From Patiriisocius sp047730165 (lineage in GTDB: Bacteria; Bacteroidota; Bacteroidia; Flavobacteriales; Flavobacteriaceae), in assembly GCF_047730165.1 (NCBI RefSeq), contig NZ_CP159834.1, positions 868,001 through 932,000 of the forward strand: DNA of 64,000 nt, read 5' to 3'. The notes under the pieces are model-generated. The model had not been told where the DNA came from and ran no database searches. It was given only the letters and a program-made list of their open reading frames with translations. The position numbers and the translations under genes were made by a program. Shown here piece after piece: positions 16,876 to 25,245 of the stretch. Every line of letters begins with the position of its first letter. Position 1 is the stretch's first letter.

Positions 16876-18903
16876 ATGCAAATTACTTTACGTCTAATTA
16901 CACTCGCTTTTCTCCTTTTCACGATACAACTCAACGCTCAGAATAAGAAGAATTTTGAACCCTTAGATGTTTTTCAATTAGAGTATACTGGGGATCCGCA
17001 AATTTCACCCGATGGCCACTGGATTTTGTACCTCAGGACAGGTTTTGATATTATGAAGGATGCCTCCGCTAGAAATTTATGGCTTTTAAGCAGTGATGGA
17101 AGTGTACATAGAAAACTTACTTCTAGTCAAGAAAATGAGCGTCAAGGACGCTGGTCTCCCTCTGGAGATAGGATTGCTTTTGTAAGTGGAAGTGAGCATG
17201 GAAATGAGGTTTATGTATATTGGTTGGCCTCTGGAGTTCTAGCGAAGTTAACTCAATTAGAAAACGGCCCGTCATCTATTAGTTGGTCGCCAGATGGCAC
17301 TTCAATCGCTTTTACTATGAAAGTAAATGCTACCGCCCCTGTAATCGCAAAAATGCCGGCAAAGCCAAAGGATGCGAAGTGGGCAACACCTGCAAGAATA
17401 ACAGACCGTTTAAAACATGAGGCGGATGGCTCTGGTTATATAAAACCAGGATTTACGCACGTTTTTACAATTCCTTCGGAAGGAGGAACGCCCAGACAGT
17501 TAACAGATGGTGAATTTAATCACAACGGGGCCCTTTCTTGGGCACCTAATGGAACTGAGATTTATTTTTCGTCAAATCGAAATGAAAATTGGGAGTATGA
17601 ATTCCGAAATTCCGAAGTCTATTCTGTAAACACCAAGACTGGCGCAATTAAAACGCTAACCAATCGAACGGGACCAGATTATGCGCCTATGATTTCTCCA
17701 AACGGGAAACATATTGCCTATATGGGGTATGAAGATAAAGTACAAGCTTATCAGGTTCGAAGCCTGCAATTAATGGATTCAAATGGTGAAAATAAGAGAA
17801 CCGTTTCAGAAAATCTAGATAGAGACGTTGATAATGTAGTGTGGGCTAGTGATAGCGAGGGCTTGTATTTTAAATACAATGACTTAGGGCTTACCAAGAT
17901 TGCATACATAAACGTTAACGGAAAGGTAACAGATATTGTAGAAAATGTTGGAGGAACAACCTTGGGAAGACCCTATGCTAGCGGTAGCTTTAGTGTTTCT
18001 AAGAATGGAAGGATAGCTTATACTTTATCCAGATCAGATCGCCCAGCCGATGTTGCTATTGTTGAAAAAGGCGGAAAGGAAACTATACTGAGTCGAGTAA
18101 ATGAAGATTTGATCAACTATCGAAATATGGGAGAAGTAGAAGAAATCTGGTATACCTCATCCATTGATCAACGTGATATTCAAGGTTGGGTAGTGTATCC
18201 TCCTAATCACCAAAAAGGAACAATGGTTCCTCTTTTAGTCGAAAACCACGGAGGACCCATTTTAAATTATGGAGATCATTTTTCAGCAGAAATTCAACTG
18301 TACGCGGCCGCAGGGTACGCTGTTTTTTACCCAAATCCGCGAGGAAGTACAAGTTATGGCGAAGAATTTGGAAATTTATTATTTAATAATTACCCAGGAG
18401 AAGATTATAATGACGTAATGGATGGCGTTGATGCATTAATAAAACTTGGTATTGCAGATCCGTCAAAATTATTTGTCACTGGTGGAAGTGCTGGCGGAAT
18501 TATGACGGCTTGGATTATTGGAAAAAACAAACGGTTTAAGGCTGCTGTAGTGGCAAAACCAGTCATGAATTGGATAAGTAAGACATTAACAGCTGATAAT
18601 TATTACGGATACGCAGATTCCCGTTATCCTGGACAACCCTGGGAAAATTTTCAAAATTACTGGAAATTTTCACCCATTTCATTAGTAGGGAATGTAGAAA
18701 CTCCAACCATGGTGTTGGTTGGCCTAAACGACTTAAGGACCCCGCCTAGTGAGGCAAAACAGTTGTATCACGCGTTAAAACTTCGGAAGATTGAAACGGT
18801 TCTGGTAGAACTTCCAGATGCATCTCATGGCATTGCGGCCCGCCCTAGCAATCTAATTAGTAAGGTTGCTCACACGATTGCTTGGTTTGAAAAGTATAAA
18901 TAA
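16876..18903 (+). CDS. S9 family peptidase (prolyl oligopeptidase/DPP-like), secreted
   Basis: 675 residues with a signal peptide MQITLRLITLAFLLFTIQLNAQ, so probably periplasmic. Residues 30-400 form a TolB/WD-like beta-propeller (repeated ISPDGHW, WSPSGDRIAF, WSPDGTSIAF, SPNGKHIAY). The C-terminal alpha/beta hydrolase carries the triad Ser538 (GGSAGG), Asp619 (GLNDLRTP) and His651 (DASHGIA). This is the acylaminoacyl/dipeptidyl peptidase branch, distinct from the S9A enzyme at 4947-7115. It stands alone between a displaced tRNA fragment (16789-16812) and the tRNA itself (19115-19188), so it may be cargo of a decayed integrated element. Confidence 0.93.
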   Translation: MQITLRLITLAFLLFTIQLNAQNKKNFEPLDVFQLEYTGDPQISPDGHWILYLRTGFDIMKDASARNLWLLSSDGSVHRKLTSSQENERQGRWSPSGDRIAFVSGSEHGNEVYVYWLASGVLAKLTQLENGPSSISWSPDGTSIAFTMKVNATAPVIAKMPAKPKDAKWATPARITDRLKHEADGSGYIKPGFTHVFTIPSEGGTPRQLTDGEFNHNGALSWAPNGTEIYFSSNRNENWEYEFRNSEVYSVNTKTGAIKTLTNRTGPDYAPMISPNGKHIAYMGYEDKVQAYQVRSLQLMDSNGENKRTVSENLDRDVDNVVWASDSEGLYFKYNDLGLTKIAYINVNGKVTDIVENVGGTTLGRPYASGSFSVSKNGRIAYTLSRSDRPADVAIVEKGGKETILSRVNEDLINYRNMGEVEEIWYTSSIDQRDIQGWVVYPPNHQKGTMVPLLVENHGGPILNYGDHFSAEIQLYAAAGYAVFYPNPRGSTSYGEEFGNLLFNNYPGEDYNDVMDGVDALIKLGIADPSKLFVTGGSAGGIMTAWIIGKNKRFKAAVVAKPVMNWISKTLTADNYYGYADSRYPGQPWENFQNYWKFSPISLVGNVETPTMVLVGLNDLRTPPSEAKQLYHALKLRKIETVLVELPDASHGIAARPSNLISKVAHTIAWFEKYK

Positions 18904-19071
18904 GTTTAATATTTCAGCGCAGATATAAACTCGTCCTTTTTACTTCTTGAAACTATCAAGGATAATAGAGCGATACTTATGTATCCTAAAGAACTCTTGA
19001 TTCTGTAGAGTTATATATGAGTAATTAATAGCTTCCCGTTTGTTACGCGGCTCACCATCGAATTCTATCAT

Positions 19072-19102
19072 AAAAAAAAGACTCTAGCTTACGCTAAAGT
19101 CT
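19072..19102 (-). terminator. Terminator of the tRNA(CAT) transcript
   Basis: 10-bp stem with one mismatch (19079-19088 with 19093-19102), TTAC loop, followed on the minus strand by eight Ts (19072-19078 and adjoining). Located 13 bp past the tRNA 3' end. Confidence 0.8.
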
Positions 19103-19114
19103 TGATTTTCAATG

Positions 19115-19188
19115 TGGTCCCACATGGACTCGAACCATGGACCCCCTGATTATGAGTCAGGTGCTCTAACCAGCTGAGCTATAGGACC
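19115..19188 (-). tRNA. tRNA with CAT anticodon (elongator Met most likely)
   Basis: 74-nt cloverleaf on the minus strand: acceptor GGTCCTA pairs with TGGGACC (one G-U), D arm GCTC...GAGC, anticodon arm CCTGA-CTCATAA-TCAGG, T arm CATGG-TTCGAGT-CCATG, discriminator A. CCA is not encoded. The anticodon CAT reads Met, or Ile if C34 is modified to lysidine; the loop alone cannot decide, and I favour elongator Met from similarity of the acceptor. A piece of its 3' half is repeated at 16789-16812. Confidence 0.93.
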
Positions 19189-19201
19189 GGTAATCAGGCT
19201 G

Positions 19202-19232
19202 CAAATGTAGGGTGTTTTACAATTATTGCAAA
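19202..19232 (-). promoter_or_regulatory. Promoter of the tRNA(CAT) gene
   Basis: On the minus strand: -33 TTTG (19232-19229), 19-nt spacer, -7 box TACATTTG (19209-19202), an exact match to the Bacteroidota consensus TTTG-N19-TAnnTTTG. The tRNA begins 14 nt downstream of the -7 box. Confidence 0.85.
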
Positions 19233-19645
19233 CTATTTTTTGTCTTATTTATTTCTTGGCACAACTCGACAAGAACGCCGTTGCTAGACTTAGGGTGTAA
19301 GAATACAACCCACTTATTATCTGCCCCTCGTTTAGGTTCCTCATTTAGAGCGATGAAGCCTTCTTTTTTTAAACGTATTATCTCTGCTTTAATGTCATCA
19401 ACCGCAAAAGCTATGTGATGAATTCCTTCTCCTTTTTTTTCTATAAATTTACTAATAGGGCTATCTGGATGTGTCGCCTGAAGCAATTCTATCTTGCTTT
19501 CCCCGCACTTAAAAAAAGAGGTGGCTACTCCTTCACTTTCTACATCCTCTGCTTTGTACGGCTCGTATCCTAGCAGTGAAGTGTAAATTTTATTGGCAGC
19601 CTCAATATCTTTTACGGCAATCCCTAGGTGTTCTATTTTGTTCAT
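19223..19645 (-). CDS. mce: Methylmalonyl-CoA epimerase (VOC superfamily)
   Basis: 140 residues. It interconverts (2R)- and (2S)-methylmalonyl-CoA, linking propionyl-CoA or succinyl-CoA to the mutase. Two beta-alpha-beta-beta-beta vicinal-oxygen-chelate modules are visible: MNKIEHLGIAVKDIEAANKIY at the start and GIHHIAFAVDDIKAEIIRL in the second half, with metal-ligand histidines in HLG and HHIAF and glutamate near VELCQE. Length is normal. Its 3' end overlaps the promoter region of the tRNA gene, so the two genes are very tightly packed. Confidence 0.93.
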   Translation of the reverse strand: MNKIEHLGIAVKDIEAANKIYTSLLGYEPYKAEDVESEGVATSFFKCGESKIELLQATHPDSPISKFIEKKGEGIHHIAFAVDDIKAEIIRLKKEGFIALNEEPKRGADNKWVVFLHPKSSNGVLVELCQEINKTKNSLQ

Positions 19646-19901
19646 GTTTATATTCCTTTGTCATTTCCGTGAATACGAAAATTCCTTATTAGTGATATAC
19701 CTTTGACCTATCCTTATAACCTTGCTCTACCATTTTTTTCACTGTGCTTCGACTTGACTCAGCAGAACCGCTTAAACTGATAATTATTTCTCTTCGTTTA
19801 ATTTGCTCACCATTTCAAATATACCCATTAATCCTATAGCCTCATAGCAGACGTAAGTCACAAACACTTAAAATTTCGGTAATAAAGACTATTTTTGCAC
19901 T
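19646..19901. other. 256-bp intergenic region between mce and rbfA
   Basis: Divergent promoters are expected here. The rbfA -7 box is at 19890-19897. A stretch near 19745-19765 (GCTTCGACTTGACTCAGC) resembles a decayed copy of short dispersed repeats common in flavobacterial intergenic DNA; only one weak copy is here, so this is tentative. Confidence 0.4.
19890..19897 (+). promoter_or_regulatory. -7 promoter element of rbfA, 4 bp from the start codon
   Basis: TATTTTTG is an exact TAnnTTTG match ending 4 bp before the ATG at 19902. If used, transcription would begin at or just inside the start codon, predicting a leaderless mRNA. Confidence 0.55.
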
Positions 19902-20297
19902 ATGGAAGAAAGTAACAGACAGAAAAAGATTGCGGGCGTTTTACAGGAAGACCTTGCGGGTGTGCTTCAAAACATCTTACGAGAAAGTGGACAACTAGGC
20001 ACACTTATTTCTGTGAGCAAAGTAAACGTAACGGTAGATTTGTCTATCGCAAAAGTGCACGTGAGTGTTTTTCCAAGTACAAATGCAACCGCCATCATTA
20101 GAGAAATCAATGAAGGAAAGTCTAAAATCAAGCATGAAGTGGCACAACTTACACGCCACCAATTAAGAAGAATGCCTGAATTACAATTTTTTAACGATGA
20201 CTCGTTAGACTATATAGAGCAGATTGATGAAGCCGTAAAAGGCAAGGAAGATCCTTTAAAGAATCCGGATTTACTCCCTAAACGCAAAAAATCATAA
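19902..20297 (+). CDS. rbfA: 30S ribosome-binding factor A
   Basis: 131 residues. RbfA binds the 30S subunit near the 5' end of 16S rRNA helix 1 and is needed for late maturation and cold adaptation. The sequence starts MEESNRQKKIAGVLQEDLAG and has the KH-like core (VTVDLSIAKVHVSVFP, then HQLRRMPELQFFNDDSLDY, matching the family's R-x-P-x-L-x-F-x-x-D-x-S block). The next gene starts 1 bp after the stop and is probably co-translated. Confidence 0.96.
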   Translation: MEESNRQKKIAGVLQEDLAGVLQNILRESGQLGTLISVSKVNVTVDLSIAKVHVSVFPSTNATAIIREINEGKSKIKHEVAQLTRHQLRRMPELQFFNDDSLDYIEQIDEAVKGKEDPLKNPDLLPKRKKS

Positions 20298-20298
20298 C

Positions 20299-21498
20299 GT
20301 GAGTTTCTCGCTGTACATCGCTAAAAGATATCTTTTTACCAAGAGCAGCAACAATGCCATTAACATCATTACAGGCATCGCAGCAACTGGCGTTGTTGTC
20401 GGAGCATTGGCGCTTTTTATTGTGCTTTCCGGTTTTGGAGGGCTCAAAGAATTTAGTCTTCAGTTCGCTAGTTTTTTTGACAGCGACCTTAAAGTTTTTC
20501 CAGCAGAAGGTAAAACGATCACATTTGATGACACCCTTTCTTCTGAAATTTTAAAAATTGAGGACATCGCAGCTATTTCCGAGGTTATTGAAGAGCGTGT
20601 CTACCTGCAATATAAAGGTAAAAACCATTTAGCCTCCATTAAAGGTGTGGATGCCAACTACGGAAATGTAAACCCGATAGATAGTATTCTATATTTTGGA
20701 GAATGGTTTGAGCCTAATCGGGAAGAAGTTGTCATCGGGCTTGCGATGGTGTCAAAACTATCATTAGGAACGCGGGACTATGGAAATCTACTCAAGTTAA
20801 CAGTGCCTAAACCCGGCAAAGGACAAATACTAGACCCTTCTAAAGCGTTCACCTCATCGCCGGCAGTAGTAAGTGGTGTCTATGCCGTTAATGACGATTT
20901 AAACAGCAAGTATGTGTTTAGTGATGTTGATTTTGCACGAGCGCTTTTATCCTTAGATAGTACAAAAGTATCTGCTCTTGAGATAAGACTAAATGAAAAT
21001 GCCGACGAAACCAGCACCATTGCTGCTCTTCAATCGCTCTTTCAAAATAAGGTGATAATAAAGACACGCATCCAGCAAAACGACGCGCTGTATAAAATGC
21101 TAAATGCAGAAAATCTAGCAGTCTATTTTATTTTTACGCTCATCCTTATTATCGCATTGTTTAATGTGGTGGGCTCTATCATTATGATGATCCTAGACAA
21201 ACAATCTAATATTAAAACGCTGTTTAATATGGGAGCTACTATCAAAGAAATACGCGCCGTGTTCTTATATCAAGGAATCTTGATGACGCTAATAGGAGGT
21301 GTTGTAGGAGTCCTTTTGGGGGTTTTAGTTATTGCCGCACAGTTGCAATTCGGCTTAATAAACATTGCGCAAGATTTGCCCTATCCTGTAAGTCTTCAGC
21401 TTAAAAATGTGATAATTGTCTTAGTGACAATAACAGTTTTAGGAGTGATTGCCTCTAAAATTGCCTCGAGTAGAGTGAGTGAAAAATTGCTCCATTAA
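20299..21498 (+). CDS. LolC/LolE-like lipoprotein-releasing ABC permease
   Basis: 399 residues, GTG start one base after the rbfA stop. The N-terminus SLYIAKRYLFTKSSNNAINIITGIAATGV is the typical LolC/E opening. It has one N-terminal transmembrane helix, a periplasmic MacB/LolE-like domain (about residues 45-255) and three C-terminal helices of the FtsX type. In the Lol system such a permease with the LolD ATPase extracts lipoproteins from the inner membrane; no ATPase gene is adjacent. Its last four bases overlap the dusB stop, convergently. Confidence 0.9.
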   Translation: MSFSLYIAKRYLFTKSSNNAINIITGIAATGVVVGALALFIVLSGFGGLKEFSLQFASFFDSDLKVFPAEGKTITFDDTLSSEILKIEDIAAISEVIEERVYLQYKGKNHLASIKGVDANYGNVNPIDSILYFGEWFEPNREEVVIGLAMVSKLSLGTRDYGNLLKLTVPKPGKGQILDPSKAFTSSPAVVSGVYAVNDDLNSKYVFSDVDFARALLSLDSTKVSALEIRLNENADETSTIAALQSLFQNKVIIKTRIQQNDALYKMLNAENLAVYFIFTLILIIALFNVVGSIIMMILDKQSNIKTLFNMGATIKEIRAVFLYQGILMTLIGGVVGVLLGVLVIAAQLQFGLINIAQDLPYPVSLQLKNVIIVLVTITVLGVIASKIASSRVSEKLLH

Positions 21499-22493
21499 AG
21501 GCGCTCAAATTCAAAGTCTGCAAACTTCTCTAACACGTCATCAAAGGCGGCAAATACATCTACGCTTTGATCGCTTGTAACCATTTTCATACGATGCTCT
21601 TTAAAGTGCGGAATGCCTTTAAAATAGTTAGTGTAATGTCTTCTAGTTTCAAAAACGCCTAAGGTTTCTCCTTTCCAGTCTATCGCCATTTGCAGGTGCC
21701 TTCTAGCTGCGTCTACTCGCTCTGTCATGGTAGGAGGTGCCGCGTGCATTCCTGTCTCAAAGTAATGTTTAACCTCTTTAAAAAACCAAGGGTACCCTAT
21801 ACTTGCTCTTCCTATCATAGCGCCGTCTAGACCGTATTTGTCACGCATTTCCATAGCGCGTTCTGGTGTGTTTATGTCTCCGTTACCAAACACTGGAATA
21901 TGCATTCTTGGATTGTTCTTAACTTCTGCTATAGGCGCCCAGTCTGCGTCGCCTTTATACATTTGTGCGCGCGTACGACCATGAATAGAAATTGCCTTGC
22001 AGCCTACGTCTTGCAATCGCTCTGCAACCTCAACAATTTTTATACTGTCGTGGTCCCAGCCTAGTCTTGTTTTTACGGTAACGGGAAGCTTTGTGTGTTT
22101 TACCATCGCCTCAGTAAGGGACACCATTAAGTCGATATCCTTTAATATCCCTGCTCCAGCTCCTTTGCTTACTACTTTTTTAACGGGACAACCAAAGTTG
22201 ATATCAATAATATCTGGTCCGCTGGCTTCAACAATTTCAATACTTCGCAGCATAGATTCTAGCACAGCACCAAAAATCTGAATACCCACTGGACGTTCTT
22301 TTTCATAAATATCCAACTTCATGACACTTTTAGCGGCATCACGAATTAATCCCTCACTAGAAATAAACTCTGTATATACCACATCTGCTCCTTGCTCCTT
22401 GCATAATGCACGGAACGGAGGGTCACTCACATCTTCCATGGGTGCCAATAATAACGGGAAGTCTCCTACATCTATATCGCCTATTTTGCTCAT
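21495..22493 (-). CDS. dusB: tRNA-dihydrouridine synthase
   Basis: 332 residues. DusB reduces specific D-loop uridines using FMN and NADPH. The FMN-binding TIM barrel shows LLAPMEDVSDPPFRALC at the start, the catalytic cysteine in INFGCPVKKVVSKGAGAG, KTRLGW, and IHGRTRAQMYKGDADW, then GNGDI and GAMIGRASIG phosphate-binding blocks. The C-terminal helical tRNA-binding domain follows. A hairpin sits just before the start codon (22500-22513). Confidence 0.95.
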   Translation of the reverse strand: MSKIGDIDVGDFPLLLAPMEDVSDPPFRALCKEQGADVVYTEFISSEGLIRDAAKSVMKLDIYEKERPVGIQIFGAVLESMLRSIEIVEASGPDIIDINFGCPVKKVVSKGAGAGILKDIDLMVSLTEAMVKHTKLPVTVKTRLGWDHDSIKIVEVAERLQDVGCKAISIHGRTRAQMYKGDADWAPIAEVKNNPRMHIPVFGNGDINTPERAMEMRDKYGLDGAMIGRASIGYPWFFKEVKHYFETGMHAAPPTMTERVDAARRHLQMAIDWKGETLGVFETRRHYTNYFKGIPHFKEHRMKMVTSDQSVDVFAAFDDVLEKFADFEFERL

Positions 22494-22499
22494 CTCGTG

Positions 22500-22513
22500 C
22501 TCGCGATAGCGAG
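22500..22513 (-). promoter_or_regulatory. Hairpin 6 nt upstream of the dusB start codon
   Basis: CTCGCGATAGCGAG: 5-bp GC-rich stem (22500-22504 with 22509-22513), GATA tetraloop. It occupies the place where a ribosome-binding site would lie and resembles the hairpins before the S41 peptidase and rnr starts. Function not shown. Confidence 0.45.
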
Positions 22514-22592
22514 TGTCTTATTTGTTGTTGAACTAATTTTTCAGCAAAAGTAGCGAAATTTTAAATGTTTGATATTTCCGAAGGGTGAATAT

Positions 22593-25007
22593 TTACAGCC
22601 TGTCTCCTTCGTCTGTAGATGTAGTCTTATTATTATCACGAAGACGGGCATTCCCAAAATTATATTTAAATCCTAATCGAAACAATCTAGATTCCGGTCT
22701 TGCAAAAAAGCGGCTGTCTTGATTTAAATATTGTGTTGCAAGCGCAACGTTGTTTTTATTAAAAATATCATCGACACCTAAAGTAACCGATGCTTGTTTC
22801 TTCCAGAAGCTTTTACGCAGAGAGAATGAAATATTGAACTGATTGTTATACTCCGCCGCACCATAGATCAAGTTTGAAATATATAGCGCCGTCACATCAC
22901 TTGTCAAACCTGCACTTCTAGAAAGCGTGAGACCACTGTACATCTGTGCATACAGCCCAAAGGCATCCACACTTGCGGTTTCTTGCGAACTCTGTAAGGC
23001 ATTAAAAGTGTTTTTTAAATAGAATGTAGAAGTCACAACTTGCAGGTACCACCAGGTTTTTATTGGCGAAGCGTACACAATATCAAAACTGAAATTATGC
23101 CCTTCTGGGACATTTGTGTCTATGTTTTGTAGCGTGTTGTTTTGGTTGTTTTGGTAGGTGATTACTTCAAGACCATCGTTTGTATGAATATAATAGGCAT
23201 CCAAGAACCAGGTGTTATTAAAATTATACCCTACAGAAAACTTATCGTCAATCGCAGGAACAAGATTTGGGTTTCCTTCATTAAAATTGCTTTCATTAAT
23301 AAAGTATTTAAATGGATTTAAACTTTGATATCTTGGTCTGTGGATTCTGCGCACATACCCTATGTTTACGCTGTTCTTTTCGTTTATGGTTCGAGATATT
23401 GACGCATTAGGAAATAGCTTGAAATAGTTTTGATTATTAACCGTGCCTAATGACCTTGAGTCACCCTTTACGGCTGTATGCTCTCCTCTCGTCCCTACAT
23501 TTATTGCCCATTTTCCCCAATCTCTATCGTAATTTATATATCCCGCAAAAATGTCTTCTGTATATTTAAAGAAATCTGACAAAGGCCCGTTTAGTGTTGT
23601 TGTCGCTCCATTTATATCGAAATAATCTAAACCGCTATCTGTGCTGATATTAGAATATTTAAGTCCGGTTTCAAGGTTACCACTTTTTAAAGGGATTACA
23701 AAATCTGTTTGTGCGGTTACAATATTACTCTCTTGAAGTGCGGCTGTTTCAAAGCTGCTATTTCTATTGAGTTGTCCATTAGCTAAAAAATAATTTGTGT
23801 CTACAAATTGGTCTCGCTCATTATTGTACGTAATATAGTTGATGTTAGAAGTGGCAGACACCCCTTTTTCGCCAATAGTTGTAACGTGCTCTACATTTAA
23901 TGAAATGTTGGCTTGCTCATTTTTAAAATCACTATGGGTGACAAAAGTAGAATCTAGTTGGCGTGCAGCGTTGTAGTTAAGTGAGTTTACCTTATTGCGG
24001 TATTCTTCGTTTGGATTAAAAAATGCGGTTGCTGAAACACTCAAAGATTGGTTTTCATCTAGCGTAAAATCTGCCACTATGTTTGCTTGATGCGAAGTTT
24101 TTTGGGTGGTTTTCTCAAAATAAGAATCTCTAAAGGACTTGGTGGTCACTTCATCTGGATTAAAAAACCTACTATTATTTTCATCTTGCTTTAGCTCTTT
24201 TCTAGGACTCACGCTATAACTCCCAAATAGATTAACCCAGTCGTTTTTGTAAAAATGCGAAGTCCCTAAGCGATACTTAGCAAAAGTAGCTTGCTCATAC
24301 GTGCCATTTACAGATCCTTTATAACCCACAGAAACTGCTTTTGAAGTAATGATATTCAGGACTGTTCCTGCTTCTGCATCGTACTTTGCTGATGGCTGTG
24401 TAATAACCTCGATAGACTTTATAATTTCGCCATCTACATTTTGCAGTAGGGAGATCACCTCGCTCTGCGATAAATACACACGCTTATTATTTATAAAAAC
24501 TACGGGAGATATATTCTTTACTGTAATTCTATTATTTGCTACTACTACTCCAGGAGTTTTAGATAGTATGTCTAGTGTACTTCCTGTGGATAATGATGTT
24601 TTTTCTACATTAAAAGTTAGTTTCCCTGGCTCTTTTTTTATGGTCGGCCCCTTTACAACGATGACGGCTTCCTCTAGGGCTTCAGCCACTCGTTCTAGCG
24701 TAAGATCATCTAAGGTTTTTGGGGCAGTTACCTCTATTACTTTAGGAGTGAACCCTAAATAACTAATCGTGACAATGTATAATGAAGCGGCGGGAGTTAT
24801 GATATTAAAATTTCCTTCGTAATCACTTGTAGTCCCAGCTATAAAAGCACCTTCTGGGATTTCTTCTGTTGGTGTTTCAGAAATAAGTATTGTCGCAAAA
24901 GAAATAGCTTCACCAGAATTTTCAACAACTCGTCCCGAGATTAGACTCTCTTGACCAAATGTAAAAGCAGAAAAAAGCAGAAAAAAAAGAATGGCTGTTA
25001 CACGCAT
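22593..25007 (-). CDS. TonB-receptor-like outer-membrane beta-barrel protein
   Basis: 804 residues. A signal peptide (MRVTAILFFLLFSAFTFGQ) leads into a carboxypeptidase-regulatory-like Ig domain (about residues 22-105: ISGRVVENSGEAISFATILI), then a plug-like segment (about 115-215: LSKTPGVVVANNRITVKNISPVVFINNKR) and a large beta-barrel. The C-terminal family-specific block (LGVDDIFNKNN, then FRLGFKYNFGNARLRD) matches the OMP_b-brl_3 type of Bacteroidota receptors. It lacks an obvious TonB box and SusD partner, so it may not be a nutrient importer. Transport substrate unknown. The gene is monocistronic, between dusB and lepA. Confidence 0.92.
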   Translation of the reverse strand: MRVTAILFFLLFSAFTFGQESLISGRVVENSGEAISFATILISETPTEEIPEGAFIAGTTSDYEGNFNIITPAASLYIVTISYLGFTPKVIEVTAPKTLDDLTLERVAEALEEAVIVVKGPTIKKEPGKLTFNVEKTSLSTGSTLDILSKTPGVVVANNRITVKNISPVVFINNKRVYLSQSEVISLLQNVDGEIIKSIEVITQPSAKYDAEAGTVLNIITSKAVSVGYKGSVNGTYEQATFAKYRLGTSHFYKNDWVNLFGSYSVSPRKELKQDENNSRFFNPDEVTTKSFRDSYFEKTTQKTSHQANIVADFTLDENQSLSVSATAFFNPNEEYRNKVNSLNYNAARQLDSTFVTHSDFKNEQANISLNVEHVTTIGEKGVSATSNINYITYNNERDQFVDTNYFLANGQLNRNSSFETAALQESNIVTAQTDFVIPLKSGNLETGLKYSNISTDSGLDYFDINGATTTLNGPLSDFFKYTEDIFAGYINYDRDWGKWAINVGTRGEHTAVKGDSRSLGTVNNQNYFKLFPNASISRTINEKNSVNIGYVRRIHRPRYQSLNPFKYFINESNFNEGNPNLVPAIDDKFSVGYNFNNTWFLDAYYIHTNDGLEVITYQNNQNNTLQNIDTNVPEGHNFSFDIVYASPIKTWWYLQVVTSTFYLKNTFNALQSSQETASVDAFGLYAQMYSGLTLSRSAGLTSDVTALYISNLIYGAAEYNNQFNISFSLRKSFWKKQASVTLGVDDIFNKNNVALATQYLNQDSRFFARPESRLFRLGFKYNFGNARLRDNNKTTSTDEGDRL

Positions 25008-25153
25008 GATTAAGGGGTTGGTTTGAACAAAGACTTATAAGGTTAAGCTCCATTCTGGTCTAAAGTTGCAGTATTAATATGAGTTAGCAAAGAATTAAAT
25101 CAAATAATCGATGTATGACAGTCATCTTCATATCATATAGATACCAATTAGTT

Positions 25154-25161
25154 TATATTTG
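25154..25161 (+). promoter_or_regulatory. -7 promoter element of lepA
   Basis: TATATTTG, exact match to TAnnTTTG, 85 bp before the lepA start. The resulting leader would contain a small ATTTG...CAAAT hairpin (25187-25203). Confidence 0.6.
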
Positions 25162-25245
25162 CATCTTTAGAGCTATCACAGGGGTGATTTGGCTTCGTCA
25201 AATTTTGAAACTTATGGGGTTTTCGCATACGCGGAAATGGGAAAT

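Noticed and set aside
4947..18903. The two S9 peptidases as a recent duplication
   Set aside because: They belong to different branches (S9A oligopeptidase versus acylaminoacyl/DPP type) with different propellers and active-site contexts.
25176..25245. Leader of lepA (GGGGTGATTTGGCTTCG...) resembles the 5' end of a tmRNA
   Set aside because: Only about 60 nt precede the lepA start; there is no tag reading frame, no T arm and no 3' partner. Similarity is limited to a few bases.
25189..25245. 19-residue N-terminal extension of LepA from a TTG start
   Set aside because: LepA proteins of normal length start at MKNIRNF; the extension has no family counterpart and lies in a structured leader.
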